From: Laetiporus sulphureus 93-53
Taxonomy: Eukaryota > Basidiomycota > Agaricomycetes > Polyporales > Laetiporaceae
Length of the DNA stretch: 61,768 nt
Assembly: GCF_001632365.1 (NCBI RefSeq)
Contig: NW_024468533.1
Span: 377,206 to 438,973, forward strand
Direction of reading: 5' to 3'
The notes under the pieces are model-generated. The model was not told the DNA's origin. It ran no database searches and saw nothing but the letters and a program-made list of their open reading frames with translations. Positions 50,832 to 61,768 of this stretch are shown here, piece after piece. Made by a program: the position numbers and the translations under genes. Numbering within the stretch: the first letter of the stretch is position 1; every line of letters begins with the position of its first letter.

Positions 50832-53800
50832 CTAATTCAACGAGCCATAGCAGTCATCATCAAACACGCTCGCATGCTCGTTGTCTTCGCCTGATGCATC
50901 ATCGCTCGACTCTCCACTGTTGTCGTTATTCGCATCGGAACCACTCGAGCTCTCATTCTCTGAGTCACTGCCTGATGCGTACCTGAAGTTGTCCTCCTCG
51001 TCTTCACTCACTTCACCATTTGGATCATCTTCACCTGCATTCGAATCTGACTCTGCACTGCTGTCTTCTTCCATGTCGCTGTCTCTGCCTGATGCCAATG
51101 TGTGCATTCTAGTATCTGCTGAGCCCGAGTCTGAGCTGTTGTTATCATTGTCACTGTCTGTGGCAGAAGCCCTATGATTGCTACCTTCAGAGCTATCATC
51201 TGTATCTGACTCAGAGTCACTTGCACTGGAGCTGTCTTCTGTGTCTGCATTATCCTCGGCATCACCATCAGTTGATGGCTTATTGTCATCTGCATTCTCC
51301 TGGAGCAGCTGTTGTGAGACCTGTCAGATTGACTGGTGGCCCACACCCTTGCTGCGGAACCGCATATACATGTCGCAGTCCACAAATCTGAATGTCTCTA
51401 TATGAGCCTCGCAATTAGCAGTTCAAATGTACTCACATGTTGACATAGTAATATTGCCAATCTGCATCTTGCTCGGCAGGTGCACATACAAATGATGGCG
51501 GCAAAAGCATGTCAGTTATCCCATGTGCGAATCCAGGGATCAAGTGTACTGCCCGCATGACTTGATCAGGATCTAGAAATCTGAATGCACCAGGCTTGTC
51601 TGCATCGAGGAAGCCTACATGAGGAAGCCACTTGTGCTTCCATCCCCAGTTGTGCTGCAGGTCGATGCTGTACCAGCGAACCCACAAGAATGACATTCTC
51701 TTCAGTGCTGAGACCTGCCTGTCTGTGCCTTGCTGTCATACGTGTGCATGAAAGATGCCAATGATCTGAGCATACCAGTATGAATGAGCATGATCAGAGT
51801 CCTCATGGGACAAAACCATGATGTCCATGTGTGTCCTCAGATTGATGGAGTCTTGATTCCGGTGCATGTTGTAGGTAGTGTAGTTGATGCGCAGCACCTT
51901 GTGTTTATATAGATGGTCATTGACAATAAGCATGGAAGCATGTTCAGCATCCATATAGTCCACTTCGTCATCATCAAATGCATGTCCTAGCAGCTGGTCT
52001 AGTAAATGATCTTTGAGTGATGGTAGAAAATCCTGGGCACCAGGCACCATGTCAACATTTTCACGTGAACCCAGAATGTATCACTCACCTTCAGTGCAGG
52101 ATCATCAGTGTGCTTGTGCAGCCAAGACGGGATGTGTCTGTGGGCTCAATCACTTTCTGACATGTGAAAATGGGCACGGAGATCTGTCAATGGCAGTGGC
52201 ACCTCCTTTGCAATGCCTGCATCAACTTTCTGCATGCGAAGGTCTCGCCTGCTTTTGCAAGCTTGACTGCGGCTGGCATGGAGGATGTGCTCATGATGCT
52301 GGTGCTTACCAATCTGCAATGCAAATTTATGCTTGCTCGTGCGTGCGAAGAAATGCTTCACATGTCGATGCTCTAGCTCTGCCTGTGTAACATCATATCA
52401 AAATGTTTTGGGTCAAGCTGACAGGATGGATATACCACTTGTGTTGATGTCCCATCAGTGGTACCAAACATGTGTATGCTCTGTACATAGTCCCCCAGTG
52501 CATGCAGCTTTTAGGCTGACAGGTTGAAGAACTGTGCCTTTTTGGAAGTCGCGGCCTTGGTTGGGGCTGGGTTGCCAGAATTGGTGGCTTTGGCAGTGTT
52601 GCGACGCCCACGTGCAGCTTCTTTTTGTGGTAAATCGTATGTGGTGAAGGCTTTACATGTCTCTGCTGCAAAGCGCTGCAAGGAATGCCCTAATGCAGAG
52701 ATGGCATCCTCTAATAACTGCAGAGTTGTATCTGAATGCAAGCACAGCTTTGCGAGAGCGTGCCAGTTTGCGAGATCAAATAGAAGGTCCATAATAATTT
52801 TGTTGTGGTGGCCGGTGCCTATCAGGCACTCGAAGACTGGCATCGTGCACTGCATGATCATTGGTCAGCTTTGTGGTCGGCCAGTTTGAGGCAGCACTAT
52901 ACTTGTAGTAGATCTTCGAAATCTCATGCAGCAAGTTTCTTCATGCCCGATGCATTGTTGCTGAAATGCTGAATCGTGTCTCTGCCAAACGATGGGACTT
53001 GGCGGTAGCTACATTAATGTCAATATTTGTTAGTCAGTGCAAGAAGATTTACGTATCGTCTGTTCAATTCTTGTATGGTATCATTGCTGTATGCATACAG
53101 GATGCGCAACAGGTGTGTGAATGAAGCCTTCCAGATGCCAAGTTCAAACTCATGCAGCAGATCTGGCATGAAGATGGAGTAGACGTTGAATCTGAAAGGG
53201 GACAGACATGTCGCAAATGCGCTCTGAGAATAATAGCAAGTCAATATTAATGCTGCTGCCTCAAAAATGATGCTGTACTCACACGACTCGGGACAATGGA
53301 ACTGACACTGATTATCTCTTCAATTCTCTTGTATGCAAAGCTATACTCTTGGTAAATCCAGGCACGTGCACGCTCCAAGGCTCACCTGAGGGATTGGCTG
53401 TCGACTCATGCCAATTTGATACATTCTCGCATATCCCTTCGTGTTCCGAGTTTTGCTATATTGGCCTTCGAGATCAAGCAATGGGGACATGGACACTTGC
53501 CCAGGTACTTGATACAGGCTAGTAAAATCCTGAAAGCAGTTAGAGCAATGATTGCAAGATGGGCAGCATGTTTGAGACATACTTTTCAGGATAATCAGCC
53601 GAGTACGTGAAATGCACAGAAAAACTCAGTGCATTATTCCGTCTGCAAATTCCATGAGAATACCATACTCATATGCATGCATAAACTCCTCGTCAAGGAG
53701 CAATGCTATGATCACTTGCATCAACTCACACTTGCAATGAACCAGAGTTGCTACCGAGGTGACTGTGTTATAGACTGCCTGGTAAAATTCTTGAATGGTA

Positions 53801-55260
53801 TCTGGTAACTGCATCACATTCAGTTACAGTGAACGCACATGCATATATGATTGAAGAGACGTACCTTGGGAATATATGCGAGATGATGTGCCACAAAAGA
53901 CGTGGGCTTGGCACTGATGTACTTGGACTGATTGCCGATGAATGCATACATCGGCCACAAAGAAGCGGTGCCAAAATTGGCCAAGTGTGTCGAGTCTGAG
54001 TAGAGCATGATGGCTGCTATGACTGGCTCAATGTCATCTGGCTCTGAACATTGAGACTCAAGTTTCTTTTGTTCAGCAATCATCGCATCTGCAGTGTATA
54101 GCTCCCCATATAGACGCTCTGGGGGCGAGTCAGAGGATGGCTGCCAGAACTGTTGAAATGGGTGCATGTGAAACTTTTGTGCTGCAGTCTCACGAAAGGC
54201 GGTATGTAGCACCTCGAGCAGTTTGCAATAGAACATGCCTCCAATGGTGTACTCGGGGGTGGTGTCATCATGGGCCTGCTTATCATGTGAAGGGGGAGGG
54301 AGGCGAATCTTGACTGTGGTCTCATGCCATCCATTCGCTGAGGTACAGTAAATGCAGATGTCTTAACATGCTCGTTGAGATGCTGTACCTTGCGTGTCAC
54401 TCGAAATGTTGCAAGGTCCTCGCTACAGAAGTCAGGAGCCTGAATTACATCCTGTACAAGGCTGTCTAGGTTACTGAGTGACTTGCGGTCATTGCCATTG
54501 TAGAACCACTTCATGAGATGAAAGACTGTCGCATTTAGGAATGGGGCAAAGAACTCTTCTATCATAGCAAGTGCAGACCCAAAGCCTGTCCACCATCGGC
54601 TGCTGTTATCTGCTGTGGCTGTCAAGGTGAGGGCTTCGCAGGTGTCCTCGAGACCGAACAAGTCATGAGGATCGTATGTCGGCTGAGTGGAGTAGACACG
54701 GTAGACTCCATAGGCATCAGGTTCAGTCATGACAGTGAAATCAGGACATGGTGAGTTTGAGCTGTCAGAGTGACTAGGTGACATGTGAGGAGGTTGTGGG
54801 GTGGATGGGCATGGTGGTGATTCTGGAACAGGTAATGCAGATGGCACTGGTGGTACCTCATCCCGGTAGCGCTTTGGCAGACAGATGTGACGAGCTGGAT
54901 ACTCAGATGCTCATGCAGAGGGTGGAGATGGCTCAGGTCCAGGAACGTCGAAAGGAACAGAGTTGATGCCTAAGTACTGGGTTAGTTGACAAACAGAACA
55001 GAGTCAATGCATAACGTACCTGGCACATCCTCAACCTCCTCAACTTCATCCACATCCTCAATGCATGCACACTTGGCAGCTGCACACTCCTTCTATCGCC
55101 ATGTCTTCACCAGTTGATCCTCTTCATGTCTGCGCTTCCGACTCTCATGCACGAGTGTGGTCATCTCACCCAGAAATATCTTGCAAGAGCTCGTGTGAAC
55201 ACTGAGTGTGCGTCGGTCATAAAATGAATCATTATCACAGCCAGGGCAGACATGAGACAT
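50832..55260 (-). pseudogene. Plavaka-like transposase 2, decayed
   Basis: Starts MSHVCPGCDNDSF with a zinc-finger-like C-x2-C...H-x4-C. Conserved blocks follow: FNATVFHLMKWFYN-like FLNATVFHLMKWFYNG, DSLVQDVIQAPDF, LYGELYTADAMI, ANFGTASLWPMYAFIGNQSK, FMPDLLHEFELGIWKASF, YWYAQIIGIFHAHV, MSFLWVRWYSIDLQHNWG, MRAVHLIPGFAHG and WQYYYVNM then FVDCDMYMRFRSKGVGHQS. This is the standard C-terminal end of Plavaka proteins. A long Ser/Asp/Glu-rich tail runs from about 51290 to 50832. Many stops and lost splice sites are present. The central part (52.0-53.3 kb) is the most eroded. Confidence 0.78.
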
Positions 55261-55449
55261 GAGAAGGATAAATATTAAAGTGCAGAGCCAGGAGTTCATA
55301 ATAGAGATAGCAGTTGGATGATGCAGTTCCCTATGTCCGAGACATACGGCTATGGTGCATGGACATGTGACTTGAGAATGGACTGCCATGCATCTTCAAA
55401 TGTGTCACTTTGGGCACTTCACTGCACGCTGCGCTTTCCTTATCCCACA

Positions 55450-57463
55450 ATGCCTCCTACACGCTCATTGCTTTCCTCAGAGTTCTCGACTTCAGACAGC
55501 GACAGCAGCCCATCACCAACACCTCGCAAAAACAAGGACCTGTACAAAGTGTTGTCAAAGACAGTGCACCAATGCTGGATCAAGCTGTAAGTGAAACATT
55601 GAATGCACATAAATCTGATGAGTCTAATTCAGTCCATTTGCAGCAATGATGCACCACTCGCACCTTTCCTCGCTGCTGCCAGATGGATTCCACAGTCGAT
55701 CAGCTCATTTATCGACATAAGTAGTGCTTTTTACTCATCCATAAAGTGAGTAAATGTGGGGCTGGAGAAGGAGAAACTGAGGTAAGCATCGATGTGAATA
55801 TGAGCCTTGACTGACCTGTGTGTGATGTCAGGGACTTGCATGTGGCCCAGAACATGCAGGTGTATCACACCATCATGGATGTGAAGCTCGGCATATCCGA
55901 TGTGCACGTGTGCTATGAGAAGGCACCAGATAGACTGCGTGAGCTCTTGCGACAGGTGAGTCATTCTATGCAATAATATATGGTGCGCATATATGCATAT
56001 TTGCGTGTCATACCATGTGCAAAAGTGATGCTAACATGATGCAGCTGTACTAGATGAGGGATACTGCAAATATGGTGTGATCGTCTGACACGGATGGTCT
56101 CAAGAATGATGCGCTGCAGTACATCGAGCATGACCCAAAGGTCGATGAACCTTTGCCGAGACTGGATGACAAATCTGACAGAGGATTCGATCACAAAGTC
56201 CTCACCAAACTGCTATGCCCACACAGTTTTCTTGATGAACTGAAGGCAGACTACAAATTGTAAGTGCTTGATAATATGTGCAGAGCAATCTTAACATGCT
56301 TGACAGGGGTATTGCTGCATTACGTGAAGGTCAGGTCTCAATTACTGCAGTGGATTGGCTGTCATTTCTATACAACAATGAGCCCTTCGACATCACGGCT
56401 TTCAACCACGGGCTGCTATGAGGGCCATTCCTTCTCAAGGTATAATTATGGCAGGTTGGCAGGGCAAAACTAACTGATATTTAACCAGGTCTACAAGCAT
56501 ATTTTCATGGAACCAGGTTCAATATTCGGCACCACGTCAAGTTGCGGCGCCAAGGCTCCTATCAGCAAGAAGAATGGCCTCGAAGCTGCCACCGAGGTGA
56601 CGATCGCATATGCGGTGACCCAGGGGAGTGCCCTCTGCATCCTTCTTGACAGTCATAATCTGTTGCTTGCAGGCCCACTTTGTATTAAGCAAGCAAGCAA
56701 AATGGGGGCCATGCGATGGGAATTTCAACAACGAGCAGTTTTTCGAAGCAATCCTAGCACTATTCGAGGATCCCGAATGGGCCAAAGAAACATTAGACTA
56801 CTTTACCAAGTAAGCACGAGTCAGATTAATCAGGATGTCTAACACTCTTTATGTACTACAGGGAGGTTTTCAAGGGTCGAGACAAGAAGAAGAAAACAGT
56901 GACAGTATCAATGATGAGCCTGCAGGTGCTCAGAGAGATGCACGCTGCATGTAATCCTCCTCCTGCTGGAAATGACGGCCATGCCGCATCTGGCGACCAT
57001 GAGGAGGGCATTAACAATTGTGAACTGGAACATGATGAAGGAACAGGACCACTACCTCGTGAGGATCTACTTGGTGCATGTCATCCGGACGTACTCATTG
57101 TCATGGTGTAAATGCGCATACATTTCCATTCATTTAGGCTCCTCTCTCAGACACGCTGGCAATAAACAAGCATTGCCACATGATGCAGGTAGTAAGAGTC
57201 ACCCACGGATACTTGCGTGTATCTTCACTGACTATGCTATGGATCTGTGTGGATACATAGGTGGATCAGGCTCGTGAAAGGGGCGTACCAAGAGGTTCAA
57301 GAAGTGCAAGCATGTGGATGATGCTGATGAGGACACTGCACATGAGAAGACATTCAAAGATAAGACTCAGAGCAAGAAGAAAAAGGAGAAGCTTATGAAG
57401 GAATCGGCGGGTGTTCGAGTCAGCCTGCAGCATTCCTCACGGCGCTCATCGCTGGAGCACTAG
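55450..57463 (+). pseudogene. DUF6698-like gene inside transposon 2
   Basis: Starts MPPTRSLLSSEFSTSDSDSS at 55450, 190 bp from the transposase start on the other strand. Exons read on: FLAAARWIPQSISSFIDI, YHTIMDVKLGISDVHVCYEK, FDHKVLTKLLCPHSFLDEL, GIAALREGQVSITAVDWLSF, VYKHIFMEPGSIFGT, GPCDGNFNNEQFFEAILALF and EWAKETLDYFTK, then a lysine-rich tail near 57300-57400. This is the DUF6698 family of mushroom genomes. At least two in-frame stops (after RDTANMV and after FNHGLL) mark decay. The function is unknown; the position between the repeats shows that it travels with the transposon. Confidence 0.72.
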
Positions 57464-57744
57464 ACTCGGATGAACTGTACTATTCTTTCTTGGTGGACTT
57501 ATGGTATACCAGTGTATTCTTTCATTTCGTACAATGTTCGGTGTTATGTATTAGTGCATGTCTATGCTGTGCATGCAATAGGATTTTATTATTTCTATTA
57601 TTACACTGCAATTATCGCCCATGCCTCGCAAGTCTGTACCATGCATTGCAAGCCGCTGCCAGCCTGGCCACTTTCTCAAGGTTCGCTGGACCTTGCAAGC
57701 CCTTGCAACAAATCGAGGTTACTCGCAATGACCTCACCATACTG

Positions 57745-57830
57745 TTACAAGCCTTACAGGCCTTGCAAGGCATGGTGGTCCTGGCGAGGCCTTGTGAGGC
57801 CCTCGCAAGATTTTGTCACTTTTGCTGATG
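57745..57830 (-). repeat. right terminal inverted repeat of transposon 2
   Basis: Reads inward on the minus strand as CATCAGCAAAAGTGACAAAA, pairing with the left end at 50401. Confidence 0.75.
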
Positions 57831-57886
57831 TCCTATGTATGCCACATTTTCCGTTGTTGTAGTGTCTCTCTGACATTGTTTCATAG

Positions 57887-58055
57887 ATGGCTGACCTATC
57901 CTTATGCTCTCGCCGTTAGTGATCAAGCTGGGGTGGAGAATCAGCTGCAGAACATAATGGCCGATCTGGATGTGACCTTTAGGCTCAGTGACTTCAAAAG
58001 CATAGCCGAAGTTCATGGGAAGGCTGACAAGATTCTGAGAAGAGTGAAAAACTAG
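57887..58055 (+). CDS. C-terminal exon of an unidentified host gene (partial)
   Basis: After a plausible acceptor (TTTCATAG at 57886), an open exon reads WLTYPYALAVSDQAG and ends ADKILRRVKN with a TAG at 58053-58055. Codon use and CpG content are host-like, unlike the decayed transposon that ends 56 bases upstream. No upstream exon is visible on the other side of the transposon, so the gene is partial. Family not recognised. Confidence 0.4.
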
Positions 58056-58298
58056 GAAAATATCTTCGTCGATCCATCGAGGCATGGACCTCAGTTAGTT
58101 CTGCGATTTTTGGATACGTGATTTCAACATTTTACCTGCCATTCGACTGTTTTCATATGATCGTGTAAACTGAGCTGAAGAGTAAGGGCCTATGCAACAC
58201 ACCCCATGCTCGAGTGATTATACTCGCACCATGAATCCACTACATATATATATAGCAGTGCGTTTACATCGGTGACCATGACATTTAGAATGACATTC

Positions 58299-59115
58299 TG
58301 TCACGGCTAAGCTTTGCCACACGAGACATGACGTCCATGGGTGCTTCACACATGACCCGCTCACGGGTGACCTTTATACTGAGTGCCTTGTAAGGCCCCA
58401 GGGTTCCACTTGGAGCGGTGACTCAAGATCCAACATAAAAGGGTGGTGAGCCCCCTATCAGCCAATGGTAGGCGAAGACAAGTGAGGGGCAATAGGCCTC
58501 ACTGTCGAGCTGACTCAGGGATGAAGGGTTGTGGCAAGCCACGATAGATGTGAGAAATAGATGAATAAGACTGGGGAATAGCCCAGTCGCATAGAGGCAT
58601 ATATATACATGTAGGGGCGAGGCCCTCTGATATTCTAGTATCTATGGGGTCCTTGGCTACCTACTATGTATGTGCATATTACATAATGTGCTACAGCCAA
58701 TGGCAATGTTCCTACTAGTAAATACTATGTGGTCATTGGTGGGCTGTAGGCTTATAGATAAGGTCATGGTCCGTGCGGCATTCCGTCGGGGTGCCGTCTC
58801 GGCCATGAGGTATAAGACCGACCTCCTTACCAATCCAGACCTCAGTGTCCCATGCCTATGCCCGAGCCTATTGAGCGGCTATCAGGATGTCATGTGCTTG
58901 GGCATCTCTTAAGGTCACGTGCCAGGGGCGCTTGATAGGGCGCTACCTTGTGGGTCACGTGATGTGTCGATTGGCGCAGACAATCGATAAGATCCTTGAG
59001 CGCTTAGCTGATCATCAATGATGTCGCATGGCTTTTGTGGCTGGCTTTGGTGATGCTGCTTGAGTCCAGTTACAGTAGGGCCTTCCGAATAGGGAAGTGC
59101 TAATATACTGTGACA
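58299..59115. repeat. complete LTR, 817 bp
   Basis: Bounded by the 6-bp inverted repeat TGTCAC/GTGACA. Its first 174 bases recur at 61595-61768 with two substitutions. Confidence 0.85.
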
Positions 59116-61594
59116 TCACCCCCACTTCATGGTTCATCGCCCTCGATGAACAGATGCTGTGAAGGCTGACTGAGCAGATGGGTGGGAGGGCAGGGTAATC
59201 GGCGTGCTCGCAGTTTAATGACTTGCGCATAGGTCTTTTGGTGTTCGCAGTTTATTCCTATAGACTTGCGCATAGGTCTTTGGGATCGCTATGGCTGGGA
59301 AATGGCCATGCTGGTGCTGGTAGTTTGTTCTGACATACATCGCGGTCAGGCTGACAGTTTAACCTCATGAGCGTGGAGGTTGGGGTGGTGCTTGAGATGC
59401 ATCTTTTGTCCCTTGAAGTCTTGGGCCAGGTTGCCAATACCTCTAAGTGGTGGCAGTGCCTTTTGCTTCTTCTTGGGCTACACCCCTTTTGAGGACTCCA
59501 GACCAGTATCAATGCTGATGGGAGTTGCCTGGTGATGTGTTTTTCGTTCCTATAGGGCTGCACTCAAACCCTTTGGGATCCCTTCAAGTTGCTTGCTTGA
59601 GGTGGTGCTCGCAGTTTTTCCTTTGATCTTGCGCATAGGATCTGGGGTCTGCAGTTTAACCTCATGCTTAGGAGGCACTCGGCTTGTTACAGCACCGTGT
59701 CAGGGTGTAATGCATAAGCTGCAGTTTTTTATTGGAAAGGTGCACCTATTTCCTTTCTATGTATTTTTGATCTAACCAGTGATCATATTCGCGCGTAGTG
59801 TGGCGAGTGGTCGTTGGGATGTAATAAGATGCTGAGTGGCATATGGCAAACTCTTGCATGATCCATCTTGTCCACGAGTTCATAGGTCTTTTCGTATGAC
59901 TCAACTGGTTGATTTGAGGCATAAAATTAGAGCTAAAAAGTGGTACTTCAGATCCGGCTATACGAACTGTGGCTATGTAACCAGCCTGTGGCCTTCTCAA
60001 TGGTTACGGCCAGTTTCGTGCCTCTCTGTGGATAAGCCTTGAAGGTTCAGGGAATACTGCGCTGCGCTCGCCCTTCAGCCTTCCAAGGTCTTATATCCTT
60101 TTCTCAATGGTCAAGGGCAGTATAGGTTCTCCCATCCGAATGCCATAGTTCTATGCTAGTTGACATACATCTAACATAGCATGAATCCTCCTTACTGGTT
60201 CAGAGGAGCGTGGCCTTTGGCCTACGCCTAATGGTCACCCGTGGAGACCAGGTCATTGTGCTTCACTACGTTACGCACATGCCTATATACCTATATTACC
60301 CACTCCTTGCCAAGCTCTTCTCCGGGAGTGAGCTGGCACTAGGCAAGACCCGCCTGGGTCTGAGCACCCACAGCTGTGCACTCCTGGGTGACGTGCGAGG
60401 GGCTACCCAAGGGAGAGAAATGAATAAGAAACAATATAGGGTGGGTGGGGGGGACTCAAAAAATTGGATGTGTTCAGCAGGTTTGCAGTTTATTCTGACT
60501 TGCACTAGGTCTTCTGGCAGGACATCTGTGGTCAAGTGCCAGGATCCACTCTTTGGACCACAAATTGGGTCACTTGAGTGGTAGATTGCTTGAACAAAGA
60601 TGCGCAATAGTGTCGCATTCCAAACGCGATGGGCGGCAGTTTTTCGATTCAACGTGCGCCTTGGTTGCATGTTTTTATCGCGTAAGACCTGGAATGAATG
60701 TTTCCCATGGTATCCCCATTTATCCCAATGTTGAACTATTCTTTGTGTCGTTCTTCGAATTTATACTCTATCCGCCCACAGTTAATAGTCAAAGGACTAC
60801 CGTGTGCTTGGATGAGTTCTTCTCGACTTGCGCTGTTCGTTCCGCAGAATGTTCTTGAACAGAAGGTGTGCTGACTAGACACACTCTTTCGCATGCAAAG
60901 GTTTAAACTGGTAGCATTCCAGGCTAGCATGCAGGATGTATGACCCTTATCCTATATGGATTCTTTGATCTACATTGATAACGGGTTTTTGCCGAGGTCT
61001 TCGGACTTGTTCTAGGCCCGCCTTTTGATCTTCATCAAGATATAGGATGTTTGCTCGCAGTTTAGTTTTCTTCTATCGAGGACATGCGCATAGGTCCTCA
61101 GATACACGGTCACAAATAACTCGAAGTGTTTTTCGTGCTGGGCGAAGCTTTTGAGTGGGCCAGCTTTAGGCAAGATCACTTTGATGCGCGATGGCTTTAT
61201 CAGGGGCCCTAGAGTATATTCCTATAGTCGACACAGGTATGCTACGCCTTGTCTAATAATTCCAAAGATCCTTCAGTCCATGTACCCACTCCTAGATCTT
61301 GATCCCAGCGAACACCGAATGGTTCCTGGCTGTTCACCCTCATGGAGGAGTGAAGGAAGCAACATGCGCTGATACCTTTTGTAGGCAGGGAGCAGCTTAC
61401 AGTGGGTAGAGTCGTAGGAATAGTGGAGGAAGTGATGTGGAAAAAGCCCTGCTCTCGGGCGGAATATCTCTGAGCAAAAACGATGCAGTTTAAAGACCTG
61501 CTCAGGTCTAAAAGTGCCTGGTCCTCAAAGGATCCTCAGGTCACTCCCCGCAGTCAGCCTGAGGCCGAAGGCAGGTGGTTGAGTCTTATTCAAA
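59116..61594 (-). pseudogene. degenerate interior of the LTR retrotransposon
   Basis: About 2.5 kb, much shorter than a full gypsy interior (5 kb or more). Minus-strand frames are short and full of stops. A motif PKTYAQVYRNK appears twice in variant form near 59220-59290, and the stretch 59750-60000 reads TTREYDHWLDQKYIERK. No protease, reverse transcriptase or integrase motif is visible, so the element is non-autonomous. Confidence 0.55.
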
Positions 61595-61768
61595 TGTCAC
61601 GGCTAAGCTTTGCCACACGAGACATGACGTCTATGGGTGCTTCACACATGACCCGCTCACGGGTGACCTTTATACTGAGTGCCTTGTAAGGCCCCAGGGT
61701 CCCACTTGGAGCGGTGACTCAAGATCCAACATAAAAGGGTGGTGAGCCCCCTATCAGCCAATGGTAGG
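61595..61768. repeat. second LTR, cut by window end
   Basis: Direct copy of 58299-58472 with two differences (CCATGGG/CTATGGG and GGTTCC/GGTCCC). Confidence 0.85.

Larger units (their letters stand above)
50401..57830. mobile_element. CMC/Plavaka-type DNA transposon 2, with DUF6698 gene (7,430 bp)
   Basis: Left end CATCAGCAAAATTG and right end ...CACTTTTGCTGATG are inverted repeats that continue inward (CTTGCGAGGCCCTCACAAG against the complement of CTTGTGAGGCCCTCGCAAG). Many subterminal CTTGCAAGG-like motifs follow. The dinucleotide TC flanks both ends, a possible 2-bp target duplication. Inside, a Plavaka-like transposase (minus) lies head to head with a DUF6698-like gene (plus). CpG is depleted inside, normal just outside on the right. 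Confidence 0.78.
58299..61768 (-). mobile_element. LTR retrotransposon, Ty3/gypsy-like, incomplete at window end
   Basis: Two direct repeats bound a 2.5-kb interior: 58299-59115 and 61595 to the end. Each LTR starts TGTCAC, and the complete one ends GTGACA. Orientation is inferred to be minus: on that strand a purine run (GAAGTGGGGGTGA) lies directly before the LTR at 59115, and the text before it reads VHRGR- and MKWG-like, similar to the tail of gypsy polyproteins. The first 174 bases of the two LTRs differ at two sites, so insertion was recent. Confidence 0.8.

Noticed and set aside
50395..57840. CRISPR-like or tandem array from repeated CTTGCAAGG motifs
   Set aside because: Spacing is irregular, motifs occur in both orientations and only near the two ends; they fit subterminal repeats of a DNA transposon in a eukaryote.

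Overview
This window looks like nuclear DNA of a mushroom-forming basidiomycete (Agaricomycetes, most like a polypore). Genes are cut by many introns of about 45-60 bases, and the gene families are those common in Polyporales: DUF6534 and other 7-TM hypothetical proteins, GMC oxidoreductases, P450s, Plavaka-type transposons, DUF6532 and DUF6698 proteins. All identifications rest on reading exons, motifs and internal repeats by eye; no database search was run. For nine genes I could chain exons whose splice phases all agree.

0.5-37 kb is gene-rich with normal CpG content. In order: a 7-TM protein (-), a truncated P450 copy (-), a second 7-TM protein (-), an unrecognised 193-aa protein (+), an 11-exon MFS monocarboxylate-type transporter with one in-frame TAG (+), a DUF6534 protein (+), a 22-exon GMC oxidoreductase (-), a decayed transporter copy (+), a YheT-type alpha/beta hydrolase with one frameshift (+), a 4CL-like AMP-dependent CoA ligase (-), a decayed 7-TM copy (+), an intact 11-exon P450 (+), an AYR1-like SDR (+), a second P450 relic (+), a third intact 7-TM protein (-) and an isoprenylcysteine methyltransferase-like protein (+). 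GMC oxidase, CoA ligase, hydrolase, P450, SDR and transporter in one neighbourhood look like a metabolic gene group, but there is no PKS, NRPS or terpene synthase here.

Two duplications shape the locus. The block 'unknown gene + MFS transporter' occurs three times in direct orientation (about 5.8-10.4, 16.8-18.25 and 39.3-50.0 kb). The block '7-TM gene + P450' occurs twice in inverted orientation (2.7-4.9 and 24.85-28.7 kb).

40.7-57.8 kb is a transposon nest with strong CpG loss and many stop codons. It holds the third transporter copy, split by a roughly 7 kb CMC/Plavaka-type element, and next to it a second such element of 7,430 bp with recognisable terminal inverted repeats. Both have the same plan: a Plavaka-like transposase on the minus strand, head to head across 160-190 bp with a domain-of-unknown-function gene on the plus strand (DUF6532-like in the first, DUF6698-like in the second). 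Two 510-bp hAT-type MITEs with perfect 8-bp target duplications are nested in the first element, and a 244-bp MITE flanked by TAA lies upstream of the broken transporter.

58.3-61.8 kb is an LTR retrotransposon (Ty3/gypsy-like, probably on the minus strand) with an 817-bp LTR, a degenerate interior and a second LTR cut off by the window end.
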